Below, in pieces: positions 1 through 9,355 of a stretch of 64,000 bases of DNA; position 1 is the stretch's first letter, and each line of letters begins with the position of its first letter. Both the position numbers and the translations under genes were made by a program. Origin of the DNA: Jaenimonas drosophilae (Eukaryota; Euglenozoa; Kinetoplastea; Trypanosomatida; Trypanosomatidae); assembly GCA_030849065.1 (NCBI GenBank), contig JASAON010001616.1, positions 37,382 through 101,381 on the forward strand. The letters run 5' to 3'. The notes below the pieces were generated by a model that saw nothing but the letters and a program-made list of their open reading frames with translations, ran no database searches and had not been told where the DNA came from.

Positions 1-2065
1 AGAGCTCAAAGTTCTTGCGGGCAAGTTCCTCCGCATGGGCCACACGAAGGGCCTCAGTTTGGCGCGCAAATTCCCGGTCAACATCCGACTTCTGCTCCAA
101 CTGCCTCCGAAGGTCATCCACTTCCGCTTCAAGTCCGGCTGTGCACTGAAGCACCTCTTGATGCTTCGTTTCCTTGAGTGACTCCAGCGCCAGCTGAAGA
201 TTCTCGGTGCTTTGATACGCGTTGACCAGTTCATCATCACGACGCTGCAGTTGCGTCTTCAGCTCATCTAGCTCAGCGCGCAGGCTGCTCACCTCATCCA
301 ATTGGCCTGCTTCTGCAGTGGACAGAGCCTCAACCTGCACCGCCCAGTTCTGCCTCTCCTCTCGGAGAGTCTCCAACTCAGCAACCTTCTCTGTCAGCTG
401 GTATTGCAATGCTTGTACATCATGTGCAGATTGGTCTACACGCTGACGCATCTCCTTTTCGGCCACCTCCTTCATCGATAGTGACTCCCGCAGCTGACCG
501 ATTTGCTCCCAGCCTTCCGCAAGGCGTCGGTTAAGTGCCTCGTTGACATGTTTTGCTTCGTCGTAGGTGTGCTCCCACGCCTGTTCGGTGTCCGCGGCAG
601 AGCGAAGGGAGGACACCGCACGGGTAAACTCTGTGGTCATCAGATCCACAAGTGCAGATACAGCCAATGTTCGTGGGTGTGCTGAAAGAGGTATGTCCGC
701 ATGCTCCAGCGCCTGGGCCATCACATCATGGAGCTGAGAGACCACCTCACGAAGCTGACGCAGCTCTTCCTCGCTCTCCTTCTGGTCAGCATGGATAGCC
801 TCATTTTCTGCTTCCTTCTTCTGGCGCGCGGCCGCTAAGCTATCGTTCGCATGCTGCAGCTCTCGCTGAAGTTCAGTGAGACGACGAGTGGACTCCTGAA
901 GCTTACGCGTGGCCTCCTTGTGATCTTGTTGTGACTCCTTCAGCAAGTTCTGTAGTTGATCCTGCTCTCGACGAGAATCCTGAACCGCTCGTGAACTATC
1001 CTCCAGCTCCTTCTGAAGGAGCTCCACTGTATGGCTGTAGTGCTCTGCAACTAACGTTTCTGTGTCGGATCGAGCTGTCAGAACTGCCGCTTTCATTTTG
1101 GACTCCCATTCCTGATGTAGGCGCTCCACATCAATAGCAGGGGGCGCAGCCTTTGATGGATTCTCACTCACACTTTCCGGCTTTGCCAAGGGGGCCTCTG
1201 TGGCTTCTGCTGCCGCCTGTGCATGAACGAGTTCCGCGCGTAATGACTCAATTGTTGCAACGTGGCCATTCACCTGTGCTGAAAGTTGGGTAACTTCCTG
1301 CTGATGTCTCATCATGTTGTGCTCAGCCCGCTCCTTTGCCTCTTGGCACTGCTGGAGCTGCTGCATCACCTCACTTAAGCGTTCTGCCGCAACTTGACGC
1401 TCCTTACGAAGTGCACTTTCTAGCTGCTCGTGCTTCTCAGCAAATTGCTCCTCCATAGCCAGAAGTGCTGCATCCCGGTTGGTCGGAGCTTCGGAAACTA
1501 ATGGGCTTGTCTTGCTCTCATCGCTGTTGTTCGTAGCCTGGAGGGTTGTGGAGAGGGAGAGCTCTTCATATTTGGCCTGTGCAGCAGCAAGGGAAGCTTG
1601 TAGCTGTGAAATGTGATTAGTGCTGCGGTTGCGTTCCTCGGTCATGGCTGTCTCGCGTACTCCCTCCAGTGATGCTCGTACATCCCGTAACTCCTTCTGT
1701 GTATGGGCTAAGGTAGCTTTCAGGCGAACGACTTCGGCTTCCTTCTGCTCCAGTTGCGATTGAGCTTCCTCTAGCACGGACGCAATGCGTTCGTCCATCA
1801 TGTTCGTCGCTGGATTGGGCCGATCTGGAGCTTCACCGCGGTCGTGGTGTAGGGTAGATGCTGAGCCAGAGTAGGATTGGCGCAAGCTGGAAGCCGTCTC
1901 CACTTCGCCACGACTCCTTACGCCCTCTTCCAGCCACCGATGAGGTGGAGCAGCCTCGGCGTGAAACGGGCTGTTGCTATCCTCCTCTTCCTCCTCATCA
2001 TCGTATCGTGGCACAGCGATGTCATCGGCAAAGTCCTTCAGCTTCTTCGTAAGACCGGTCCACAT
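1..2065 (-). CDS. Long coiled-coil protein, N-terminal part (C-terminus beyond window)
   Basis: The frame is open from an ATG at 2065 to the left edge, at least 688 codons with no stop, so the 3' end is missing. The protein starts MWTGLTKKLKDFADDIAVP, a short amphipathic segment, followed by an acidic run of Glu/Asp. A Ser/Pro-rich linker of about 60 residues comes next. From about residue 90 almost everything is heptad-like coiled coil rich in Glu, Gln, Leu, Ala and Arg. The pattern breaks briefly around residues 440-500, where a less charged segment suggests a hinge. The N-terminus is reminiscent of golgin-type tethers, but that is a weak inference. A GRIP or other Golgi-targeting domain would lie in the missing C-terminus. 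I do not recognise the gene. The coding assignment is firm; the function is unknown. Confidence 0.85.
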   Translation of the reverse strand, partial: MWTGLTKKLKDFADDIAVPRYDDEEEEEDSNSPFHAEAAPPHRWLEEGVRSRGEVETASSLRQSYSGSASTLHHDRGEAPDRPNPATNMMDERIASVLEEAQSQLEQKEAEVVRLKATLAHTQKELRDVRASLEGVRETAMTEERNRSTNHISQLQASLAAAQAKYEELSLSTTLQATNNSDESKTSPLVSEAPTNRDAALLAMEEQFAEKHEQLESALRKERQVAAERLSEVMQQLQQCQEAKERAEHNMMRHQQEVTQLSAQVNGHVATIESLRAELVHAQAAAEATEAPLAKPESVSENPSKAAPPAIDVERLHQEWESKMKAAVLTARSDTETLVAEHYSHTVELLQKELEDSSRAVQDSRREQDQLQNLLKESQQDHKEATRKLQESTRRLTELQRELQHANDSLAAARQKKEAENEAIHADQKESEEELRQLREVVSQLHDVMAQALEHADIPLSAHPRTLAVSALVDLMTTEFTRAVSSLRSAADTEQAWEHTYDEAKHVNEALNRRLAEGWEQIGQLRESLSMKEVAEKEMRQRVDQSAHDVQALQYQLTEKVAELETLREERQNWAVQVEALSTAEAGQLDEVSSLRAELDELKTQLQRRDDELVNAYQSTENLQLALESLKETKHQEVLQCTAGLEAEVDDLRRQLEQKSDVDREFARQTEALRVAHAEELARKNFEL

Positions 2066-2475
2066 GGGTTCCTTGCCAACAGCACACAGCGAGCACCTTC
2101 GTCAAGTCGATTGTGTTAGGGGTGAGAGAGGGCGTTTTGGGTGGGTATGTGGGCTGGGAGTAATGGCGGTGACGAGATGACCTCCACCTAGAGCGTACGA
2201 GGGTGTTCACCTCGTCTGTGGGGCTAAGTTGGTGTGAATGATGCTGCCTAATGCAGATACGTACGTGCTGGACATCAAGAAACATCATGGGGAGGGGAGA
2301 GCATGATCATGATGCAAACAAGACAGGGGTGAAATTATGATATGATTATCGTAGGTAAGGGCGTAGCTGTGGAATGTGCAAATTAGCATCGTGACCTTAC
2401 GGTGGGAGAAGCAAGCAGCAGTGATGACGGCATAGGTACGGAAAAGCTCTCCCAACATCTCTCACAGAGTGTTTG
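2066..2475. other. Intergenic spacer
   Basis: This 410-nt spacer holds the 3' UTR of the RluA-like gene and the 5' UTR of the coiled-coil gene. Short open frames here look random. No RNA gene was seen. Confidence 0.6.
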
Positions 2476-5256
2476 CTAGCGTCGCTGATCCACGAAACTG
2501 TCTGCCATCAGCATCGACCGTTTACGAGGTGGAAGTTTGTGAGAAAGATGCGCGCTGACATTACTGGTACGATCGACAACACCATCGAGCGTAAATCCAG
2601 TCGGCACCCGCACACGTCGTGGGCAAGATGACGGTTCATGGCGGATTTTGTGGTGAGGCTGAGCACAAATCGGGCAGTGCGTTGCGGGATGTAGCCCATC
2701 GGGTATCTTTGGGCAATAGCCCCACACATGACCCCGTTCCCCGCACTTGATGCAGAACGACTGCGATGGATCTGAGCTGTTGCTGTCCATGGCGTTGCTG
2801 CCAATTTTGGGGCAACTTGTAATGTGATGGTGGCCGCTACAGTATGCACATCGCATAGAGCGACGCTGCATGTGCGGCTTCGACCGCTCATGGCGATGCG
2901 CGTGTGGGTTGAAGGCCACCGACGGAGCAGCGTTGGGGATGGAGATGACTGTGTCCTCCATCGTGGAGGAAAGTGCCGCAGAATCGTGGGCCAACATCGC
3001 ATCACGCGCGGCATCGACAGAACGCACCAAGTCCGATGTCGTTACATCCGTTGCTGCATCTGATGCTGTGACAGGCATCTCATCTTCCAATGGTTGTGGG
3101 ATAGCCTCAACCAATTTCAATGGTGCTAATGTTGGTGTACGCTCGTGAGACTTGGTGCAGACGTGCCATGAGTGTTGATTTGATCCGCACATGGAGCACA
3201 CAACCTCCCCTAGCTCCTCTGCTCGAAGAAACGTTGGCAGAGATTGGGATTTGGTGTCAGTGGCGTTCTCGAGAGCGAGAGCCGAGCGCATCCACTCATG
3301 AAAAAGGGCTTGGTAGGGTTGTGGCACCAAGGAAGAAACGGAGCTCTCCACGTGATGGAGGAAGCTTGCCAAGCGGCCATGGTGGAGGGATGCTGCCAAG
3401 GAGAAGCTGCACTCTATAGTGCCATTGAACGATGGGTGCTCCTGGTGAATGATCTCTGTGGAATTTTCTTCCACTGATGGCGCTTCCTGCTGCTCCTTCA
3501 AGGATCGAAGCCACACGCTATGCTGGCTTAGACTTCCTCTGTGGCCAGTGGCTGCACCAAGAGAGCTGTGCATGGAAAACTCAAGCTTCTCCATCAGCTG
3601 CTTTCTGTGTTCGTCAATGGCACCTGCACCGAGCTGCTCTTCACGCATCGCAAACTGCTGGATAAGACGCACATTTCTCTCCAACGATGGATTAGGGTAG
3701 CGTTGCGCAACGCATTCGATGCACGGGCCCATGGATAGGGCAGCCACCGCACTTTGTGTGGATGCCTCCACACCAGTCGACAGCGTTTGGAAGAGGAGCT
3801 TCTGGAGAGGCTGAGAGGATAGACCACGCAACGAGTCCAGATTGTACTGTACAGCCTTGAAGAACTCGTCATGAAGGTTGCCAACATTATGTTCAGAAGA
3901 CTTCAGTTCCAAAAGGTACTTTAGGGCACAACGACTGGCGTAGTCCAACGGATGCTGTAGAAGGGGAAAGACAACAAGCTGCTCCGCTGTCTCATGTTGA
4001 AGTCGCTGCTGCACGCGTATCGGAGCTCCTGACAGCAATCTGGGAGGTGCCTGCCGCATGACCGAGGCCACAGACTCCACATGCCGTGCCAATTCCACGT
4101 TATTAACGTAGTCATGAACGACGGGGCACCCCATTTCTGCAAAGATTGCCGCAATCTCATCTGCAGTTGTCATGCCATCGACCGCAATCTCAAAAAGTGC
4201 CCTGTCCATCGACGAGGAAAATGCAAGAAGTTCATGACGCAGAGTGATGTCACGCTCATGGCTGTGGCGAGTCGAGCGAGAGGGGCCCGGAAGCTCACTG
4301 GCGCTCGTCGTAAGCTGCAGTTGATCCACAGGTAACATCCACGGATGTTGGATATCCTCATCGTTGCAAAGATTTGCTGTGCCGTTAGAGGTCGTTGCTG
4401 AAGGCCCGAATAGCGCATGAAAGCGCTGATTCTTCTGCACAGCCTCGCGTTGCGTCGGGCTCATGGAGGAGGACGCGATGGCAAGCCTTCCTGTAAACGT
4501 TCCCCGCAGAAACAGCCTCCGACGGCGTATATCGAGCGGAGGAACTCCGTGAAGAAAACTGCAACGCTCCTGCGTACGTCGATGAACCTTCACATTAGAG
4601 AGTGGAATTCCATCATCTGTCGAATGGCGTCCAGTACGCTGTTGCTGGCGGCTGATGTAACTATGCAAGTGAGAGTGCGTCGGTGCAGTTGCTGAGCGTG
4701 GTGCATGTCTGGTGGGCTGACCAAGATAGGCTCGAACACTCTGCGCTACCCCAGTTGGCAGCTCACACACAACATGATATGTACGTTGGACTAAGCCCAA
4801 CTGAGCGCAGTTACGAAGCAAAAACGCGTCCTCTTGCGTGCGTGAAACGAGAGTCAATCCCTTGTTTCGGCAGGTCCAGCTGTTGACATCCGCCAACGTG
4901 TGGTGTGTGATACCGTCACCACCCACCCCAGGCGTTCGTCGCGATGCGGCGTGAAGTGTTAGGGATGAGATGCTGGGGAAGACAACGTAAGGTGAAGCAC
5001 CGGGAGGAGAGGCTTCCTGCAGCCGACTCAGCAAGGAGTCTGCCGCATCATCTGTTGTGGTCGGTGCCGAGTGAATATCAAAGAGGGATGCTGGTGATGC
5101 AGCTCCCTTTGCTTGAACCTGCAACGGAGTGAGTAATGGCAGACCAGCTGGCTTGTGTACCGCGAAGAGCCGAGGCTGCTGGCCAGCACCGCTGGGACGA
5201 CTCCCCTGCCATGGAGACTGCAGGAGCCGCAAAGGCAGCGGACTTCGAGTGGACAT
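2476..5256 (-). CDS. Degenerate RluA-type pseudouridine synthase with C-terminal CCHC zinc knuckles
   Basis: The protein is 926 residues from the ATG at 5256. The open frame extends to 5595 but would then overlap the upstream gene, and its extra N-terminus looks like translated UTR. The Arg/Pro/Leu-rich start (MSTRSPLPLRLL) could be a mitochondrial presequence. The motif F-A-V-H-K-P-A-G (31-38) is the first conserved block of RluA-family pseudouridine synthases. The block that normally reads H-R-L-D-x-x-T-S-G is V-N-S-W-T-C-R-N-K-G (124-133), with Thr128 where the catalytic Asp should be. It is followed by a normal L-T-L-V-S-R-T strand. Four Cys/His clusters of zinc-knuckle type lie near residues 686, 805, 837 and 860, for example C-I-K-C-G-E-R-G-H-V-W-G-Y-C. 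A long helical region lies between. I infer an RNA-binding, non-catalytic protein, perhaps a mitoribosome assembly factor. Confidence 0.8.
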   Translation of the reverse strand: MSTRSPLPLRLLQSPWQGSRPSGAGQQPRLFAVHKPAGLPLLTPLQVQAKGAASPASLFDIHSAPTTTDDAADSLLSRLQEASPPGASPYVVFPSISSLTLHAASRRTPGVGGDGITHHTLADVNSWTCRNKGLTLVSRTQEDAFLLRNCAQLGLVQRTYHVVCELPTGVAQSVRAYLGQPTRHAPRSATAPTHSHLHSYISRQQQRTGRHSTDDGIPLSNVKVHRRTQERCSFLHGVPPLDIRRRRLFLRGTFTGRLAIASSSMSPTQREAVQKNQRFHALFGPSATTSNGTANLCNDEDIQHPWMLPVDQLQLTTSASELPGPSRSTRHSHERDITLRHELLAFSSSMDRALFEIAVDGMTTADEIAAIFAEMGCPVVHDYVNNVELARHVESVASVMRQAPPRLLSGAPIRVQQRLQHETAEQLVVFPLLQHPLDYASRCALKYLLELKSSEHNVGNLHDEFFKAVQYNLDSLRGLSSQPLQKLLFQTLSTGVEASTQSAVAALSMGPCIECVAQRYPNPSLERNVRLIQQFAMREEQLGAGAIDEHRKQLMEKLEFSMHSSLGAATGHRGSLSQHSVWLRSLKEQQEAPSVEENSTEIIHQEHPSFNGTIECSFSLAASLHHGRLASFLHHVESSVSSLVPQPYQALFHEWMRSALALENATDTKSQSLPTFLRAEELGEVVCSMCGSNQHSWHVCTKSHERTPTLAPLKLVEAIPQPLEDEMPVTASDAATDVTTSDLVRSVDAARDAMLAHDSAALSSTMEDTVISIPNAAPSVAFNPHAHRHERSKPHMQRRSMRCAYCSGHHHITSCPKIGSNAMDSNSSDPSQSFCIKCGERGHVWGYCPKIPDGLHPATHCPICAQPHHKIRHEPSSCPRRVRVPTGFTLDGVVDRTSNVSAHLSHKLPPRKRSMLMADSFVDQRR

Positions 5257-5465
5257 ACTCACAAAGGGCTCTACACAAGCCCAGTGAGGGAAGCTGAACA
5301 AAAAGAGCAATGGAGGAATGAGAGGAGATGATGTTGGTGGGTGTGATCGGCAAAAGAGACAGTGTGGATGTGACGTTCCAGTCAGGAAAGATTGTGCAAC
5401 TATTGGTGCAGTGACCACAGAGTACTCAATCAGGGGTGATGTTACCGTAGAACAGTTTCCATTCG

Positions 5466-7415
5466 TCACTGCACATAGAACAACTCCTGAAGGTAACCAT
5501 TGTAAAAGAGTGGGGCAGATATGGGAACACGACGTGACTGCAGCAGCTTCACACACTCCTGTGCCGCTAGTGCACCAACAGCAGCCGCAGTACATGGAAG
5601 CTCATGTGTGGCGCAGCTCTCCACATCCACACACACATCCTTCACGAATGCGTGATTGGCACTCCACCAGTGCCGTAATACTTCAGCAGCAATCGGTGCA
5701 TCGCAATCGTTGGAAGCCTCTTCGTCGCCAACTTTGGAGGTTAGCAGGCGGCCCAATATGGTGTAGGAATGCGATGATCGGTCATCTTCACACCAATCGT
5801 TTACAGGAACGATGCATTCATCGTAGAGATTGTTAGTGGCGAGACCACCGTGGCATAGTAGCATTGAGGCTGAGAAGCACCAGTTGACGAGTCGACGATT
5901 GAGACGGTCAAGAGGAGCAGATTTGCACAATGTGACATCATCTTCGCAGGAAAGTATGGTGAACAGAGACCTCTGCAACGCACCAGCAAGTGCACGACTT
6001 GAGGGTGCCACAATGTCGCCCAAAGGATGGTCCGTTGTCATTGAGCCTCCCCATGGGCCACGTGGACGAACTAGATGTAGGTTCCACACATGCTGGCATG
6101 TAGTGGATGCTAGCTTCTCCATTTGCTCAGTAACAATGCGGAGAGTCACATCGTTTGGTTCAGGTGATGAATCTACCGATGAAAGCCAGACTTCCTTGGC
6201 CAACTCCACGATTTCCTGCACATCTTCTTTGTGCTTGTGTTCGTAAATCTTCTTCAGTTCGCAATACCAAAGTGTGGTGGTTTGCATATCTGGAACGTAC
6301 CCGTTATGCGGAAGTACCTTGTGCTTCACATAAAAATGATGAACACTCCGCAGAACACACCACAAAAGTACCTCCTCGTCCATCCACCCGGCAGAGGAGC
6401 TGCCAAGTTGTGGATGTGCGCAGCGTTTGTCAGTGAAGATGTCACTCAGGTGCTGCGGCAACCCTTTTTGTGCGGCTCGATCGGGTAGGCATCGCATCCC
6501 CGTTGGGTCGTACCTTCCTTCAGGACACACGCGATGCAGAATGGATTCAACACATTGTGTGATGCCACGTAGGTCTGACATTGACAAGGATCGAACAACC
6601 TCAACGGAGTTCCAACCTTCAGACAAGGGAGATGTACGTCCCTGCGTCCAGTCCTTGTAGGCATGATACCACAAACAAGGAATGGGCAGTTGGTGAGTCT
6701 CGGAAAGAACATTCTGCGGGCCGTGTGCCTCCATCCATCCTTGGAGCTCCGGAAAGGGGTACAACGGACGAAGATCTGCCACAATGGCAGCCTCTTCCTC
6801 CTCAGGATTGAGCACAACACGATCATTGCTGCAAAGCTGCAGGTATCCCATCATTCCCTTCACCATTAGAAACACCATCGGTGTACGCAGGTGACGTGCC
6901 GTCTTGGCTAGTCGGTCGTGGTCCACAGCATCTGCACGCAGCGAGTACCGATCACTCACAAGAATAGTGGCAGGAGGAGAAGCTCTGGGTATAACAATGG
7001 CTTCCTTCACAGCATTTGTCTGAGGAAGCGGTCCCAGGTCACTGCACACTGAGGTAGAGGAGGTACCTGCCTCGTGACAATACTGGTCCACCCATTCGGA
7101 TGGTGTCATGATCTCCGCATTACCATGGAATTCTTCACTCAACGGTTGGAGGTGGCCCATCACCGCTTCAGCAAGATACCTGCCTTTATCCTCCATGGTG
7201 AGAAGAAAGATGGCATGAAGCTCTGCATCACCTACGCATCGCTCATCCACCAATGAAACATGACGTACTCCGGCAACGACCAAATTTCGGAGGGCCTCCA
7301 CAGAGGATACGGTAAGACCGAGCACCGTCACATGCGCCTGTGTGAGTGCCACCTGACCTTCATCTCCCCATAGCTGAAGTTGGCGATCATAGCGGTTGCG
7401 ACTATGCTCATCCAT
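5466..7415 (-). CDS. ULA1: NEDD8-activating enzyme E1 regulatory subunit (APPBP1/ULA1-like)
   Basis: This 649-residue protein starts with the E1 signature N-R-Y-D-R-Q-L-Q-L-W-G (residues 7-17), then a Rossmann-like segment (V-T-V-L-G-L) and V-S-L-V-D-E. It ends with an E1-type helix-strand unit (A-A-A-V-G-A-L-A-A-Q-E, then F-Y-N-G-Y-L-Q-E). No catalytic Cys domain is recognisable. That fits the inactive half of the heterodimeric NEDD8 E1, which pairs with UBA3 to adenylate NEDD8 for cullin modification. The middle matches the APPBP1 helical insert (L-P-H-N-G-Y-V-P-D-M-Q) better than AOS1, and the length is too great for AOS1. The glycine loop is weak (G-L-T-V-S-S), as usual in this subunit. 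The ATG at 7415 is directly supported by the start of the E1 motif. Confidence 0.85.
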   Translation of the reverse strand: MDEHSRNRYDRQLQLWGDEGQVALTQAHVTVLGLTVSSVEALRNLVVAGVRHVSLVDERCVGDAELHAIFLLTMEDKGRYLAEAVMGHLQPLSEEFHGNAEIMTPSEWVDQYCHEAGTSSTSVCSDLGPLPQTNAVKEAIVIPRASPPATILVSDRYSLRADAVDHDRLAKTARHLRTPMVFLMVKGMMGYLQLCSNDRVVLNPEEEEAAIVADLRPLYPFPELQGWMEAHGPQNVLSETHQLPIPCLWYHAYKDWTQGRTSPLSEGWNSVEVVRSLSMSDLRGITQCVESILHRVCPEGRYDPTGMRCLPDRAAQKGLPQHLSDIFTDKRCAHPQLGSSSAGWMDEEVLLWCVLRSVHHFYVKHKVLPHNGYVPDMQTTTLWYCELKKIYEHKHKEDVQEIVELAKEVWLSSVDSSPEPNDVTLRIVTEQMEKLASTTCQHVWNLHLVRPRGPWGGSMTTDHPLGDIVAPSSRALAGALQRSLFTILSCEDDVTLCKSAPLDRLNRRLVNWCFSASMLLCHGGLATNNLYDECIVPVNDWCEDDRSSHSYTILGRLLTSKVGDEEASNDCDAPIAAEVLRHWWSANHAFVKDVCVDVESCATHELPCTAAAVGALAAQECVKLLQSRRVPISAPLFYNGYLQELFYVQ

Positions 7416-7778
7416 CTTCTCTCAGCTTGTAGGACCCATAAAAGACGACGCCTAAAGAACAATAAGAAGAAGTGGCGAGAAGTGTTATTGGAGTGGTACG
7501 CGGCATAATGCCAAACCCTAATGTGCATCATCCGTTGAACGTCACGCACGCATGTTATTTTTTGTGGGAAGGAAAGCTTGCAGCTTCAGCATCTCGAGAT
7601 GGAGGCACTCTACCACGAAGATCGGCTTCGCGAAGAGGACTCATTGCTCTCCATGGAGCCTGCAGTGAGGGTACATAAACCACGTACGCACCAGAAACTG
7701 GTGCACACATGTGGATGGAGGATGCGAGCCATCGCTACGCATCGCCCATCAAGAAGAGAGCATGCTGGTGTTCTCTTG
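7416..7778. other. Intergenic spacer
   Basis: This 363-nt spacer lies between the LIM gene and the NEDD8 E1 subunit gene. The minus strand has T/C-rich runs near 7440-7490 suited to trans-splicing of the E1 transcript. Nothing else was seen. Confidence 0.5.
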
Positions 7779-8846
7779 TTACATCAATCGTGGAAGCTCT
7801 ACACCAGAAATGCGACGGCGACGGGCGCCAGTTGTGGAGGGCTCAGACACCTCCGGAGGCTTCTTAATGAGAAGGTTGCAGTCATTCTGGGTGTAGTACT
7901 GCTGCCGTTGCATCAGCGCAAAGGCTCTAGCGGTGGTGTTGCGTCGGTTGTGAATGGGACCAATGTTCAATGAAGGAGGCGTTGCCCCAGGGAAGCTCGG
8001 CTGGTTCACTGAGAACTGTCGTACACCCCTCGCACGCTGGTCCTCATCGTAGGCCTTGAAGGCCTTGAAGACATCCCCTTTGATGGCACCTAATACAAGC
8101 CCACGTTTCGCTGCCTCATCGCGGAGCACACAGTCAGCATAGCCACGTGTAGCACAGTCAGAGCACAAGGCTTTATCACCAACCTGAACATAGGGCTCCG
8201 TAATGCTCTTGCGATCGCAGAGAGCGCATGTGACACATGAAGCATGGAAGAAGATTTTCCCCACTGGAACACGGGTGATGGGGTCAAGTGGGCCTCCACA
8301 ACGACTACAAGGAACCTGGATATCCTCGGCAATGTAGATGGGGCCCTTGTAGTGTGGGCTGACGTGATTCCGGCGACGGAAGAGGGCGTACTCCTCACCC
8401 GGGGTCATTTGCAAACGGTTGTAGTGTACACCCGTTGTCATGGATCGATCAGCGTGACTGCTGCGTTTATCCCCAATGGAAGGCCGACGCTCAGCCACAG
8501 GTCCAGTGGAGGACGGATGACCGGTGGCGCTACTATGGGTGGATGGATGAGGCTTCTTGGGCTTGTGCGGAGCGGCCACGGGCTTTGGGGATGGGGCCTT
8601 AGGCTCCGCTGCAGGCTTGGTCTCTGCGGGTGCTGGGTAGGAGCCCAAATCTGTTGTGGCGTCGGTCACTGTATCTACCGTTTGCGTCTCTGGCTCAAGG
8701 AAGGGTGCCTCGATGGTGGATTTGTCGTCTTGGTCTACGGTGGGCTGGTCTGGCTCCTGAGTGGTGGTGGGTTCGTCTGGAGGGGGGAGCTCCGTCTGGG
8801 TCTCGGTGGGCTCGGTGTGCCCTACTTCTTGTTCGGCATCTGCCAT
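7779..8846 (-). CDS. LIM-domain protein
   Basis: The protein has 355 residues. The first 130 or so are low complexity, rich in Pro, Thr, Glu and Lys, and probably disordered. A single LIM zinc-binding domain spans about residues 179-237. It begins C-S-R-C-G-G, continues with H-A-S-C-V-T-C-A-L-C-D, then C-S-D-C, and closes at Y-A-D-C. The spacing fits the C-x2-C-x(16-23)-H-x2-C-x2-C-x2-C-x(16-21)-C-x2-C consensus. The C-terminal 110 residues carry basic patches (N-R-R-N-T, R-R-R-R) and no known domain. LIM domains mediate protein-protein contacts, often with the cytoskeleton. The partner here cannot be told. The ATG at 8846 is preceded by a good splice-acceptor candidate at 8946. Confidence 0.88.
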   Translation of the reverse strand: MADAEQEVGHTEPTETQTELPPPDEPTTTQEPDQPTVDQDDKSTIEAPFLEPETQTVDTVTDATTDLGSYPAPAETKPAAEPKAPSPKPVAAPHKPKKPHPSTHSSATGHPSSTGPVAERRPSIGDKRSSHADRSMTTGVHYNRLQMTPGEEYALFRRRNHVSPHYKGPIYIAEDIQVPCSRCGGPLDPITRVPVGKIFFHASCVTCALCDRKSITEPYVQVGDKALCSDCATRGYADCVLRDEAAKRGLVLGAIKGDVFKAFKAYDEDQRARGVRQFSVNQPSFPGATPPSLNIGPIHNRRNTTARAFALMQRQQYYTQNDCNLLIKKPPEVSEPSTTGARRRRISGVELPRLM

Positions 8847-9355
8847 GGCTCACCTGCCGCTAAACGCCGTTCTAGGTGGAAAAGGATATAGTATAATGAA
8901 AAGTGCGATTGCCGTCGTATCGGCCTTGCCCGTAGAATACGATGACTAGAGCGGCGAGAACGTGAGGAAGTGAAGAGAGAGAGATGGGGGCGGGGAGATG
9001 AAGAAATTCACTCTGAGGGGGATGTGCTAATCGCAATCACGACCGCGCCAGCAGAAGCAGTAGGAGGACCTTCTGCACCTCTCTACTGCAAGAAGAGTGG
9101 TATTGTTTGGTACTCATGAGTCGTTGTGGAGAGAAGAGCCATCCTTCTCTCAATCACCAGCGCTATGGACCGTGGTTGTTTACGGTAACCACAAGGGCGG
9201 GTCAGTGCCCTTACTACTTGTACATGGGTGGCAGCAATGTGTGGTGCTGCGGCACCGAGCTGCAATCTATGAGCGCGACAAACACAGACACAGAGAGACT
9301 GCATCAGCAATAGATGCGAGTGCGTGGCCTTGCACTGGACTAAGCGATGCCATGA
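8847..9355. other. Intergenic spacer
   Basis: This 509-nt spacer contains the 5' UTR and splice signals of the LIM gene and the 3' UTR of the dynein intermediate chain gene. No further gene was seen. Confidence 0.5.
8946..8990 (-). other. Candidate trans-splice acceptor and pyrimidine tract for the LIM gene
   Basis: On the minus strand a CT-rich tract (about 8968-8988) is followed by the first AG at 8947-8946. This would give a 5' UTR of about 99 nt. It is inferred from the usual tract-plus-first-AG rule and not proven. Confidence 0.45.

Noticed and set aside
5257..5595. N-terminal extension of the RluA-like frame
   Set aside because: It overlaps the NEDD8 E1 subunit gene and has a Cys/Ser/Phe-rich composition of translated UTR. 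The ATG at 5256 gives a sensible N-terminus.
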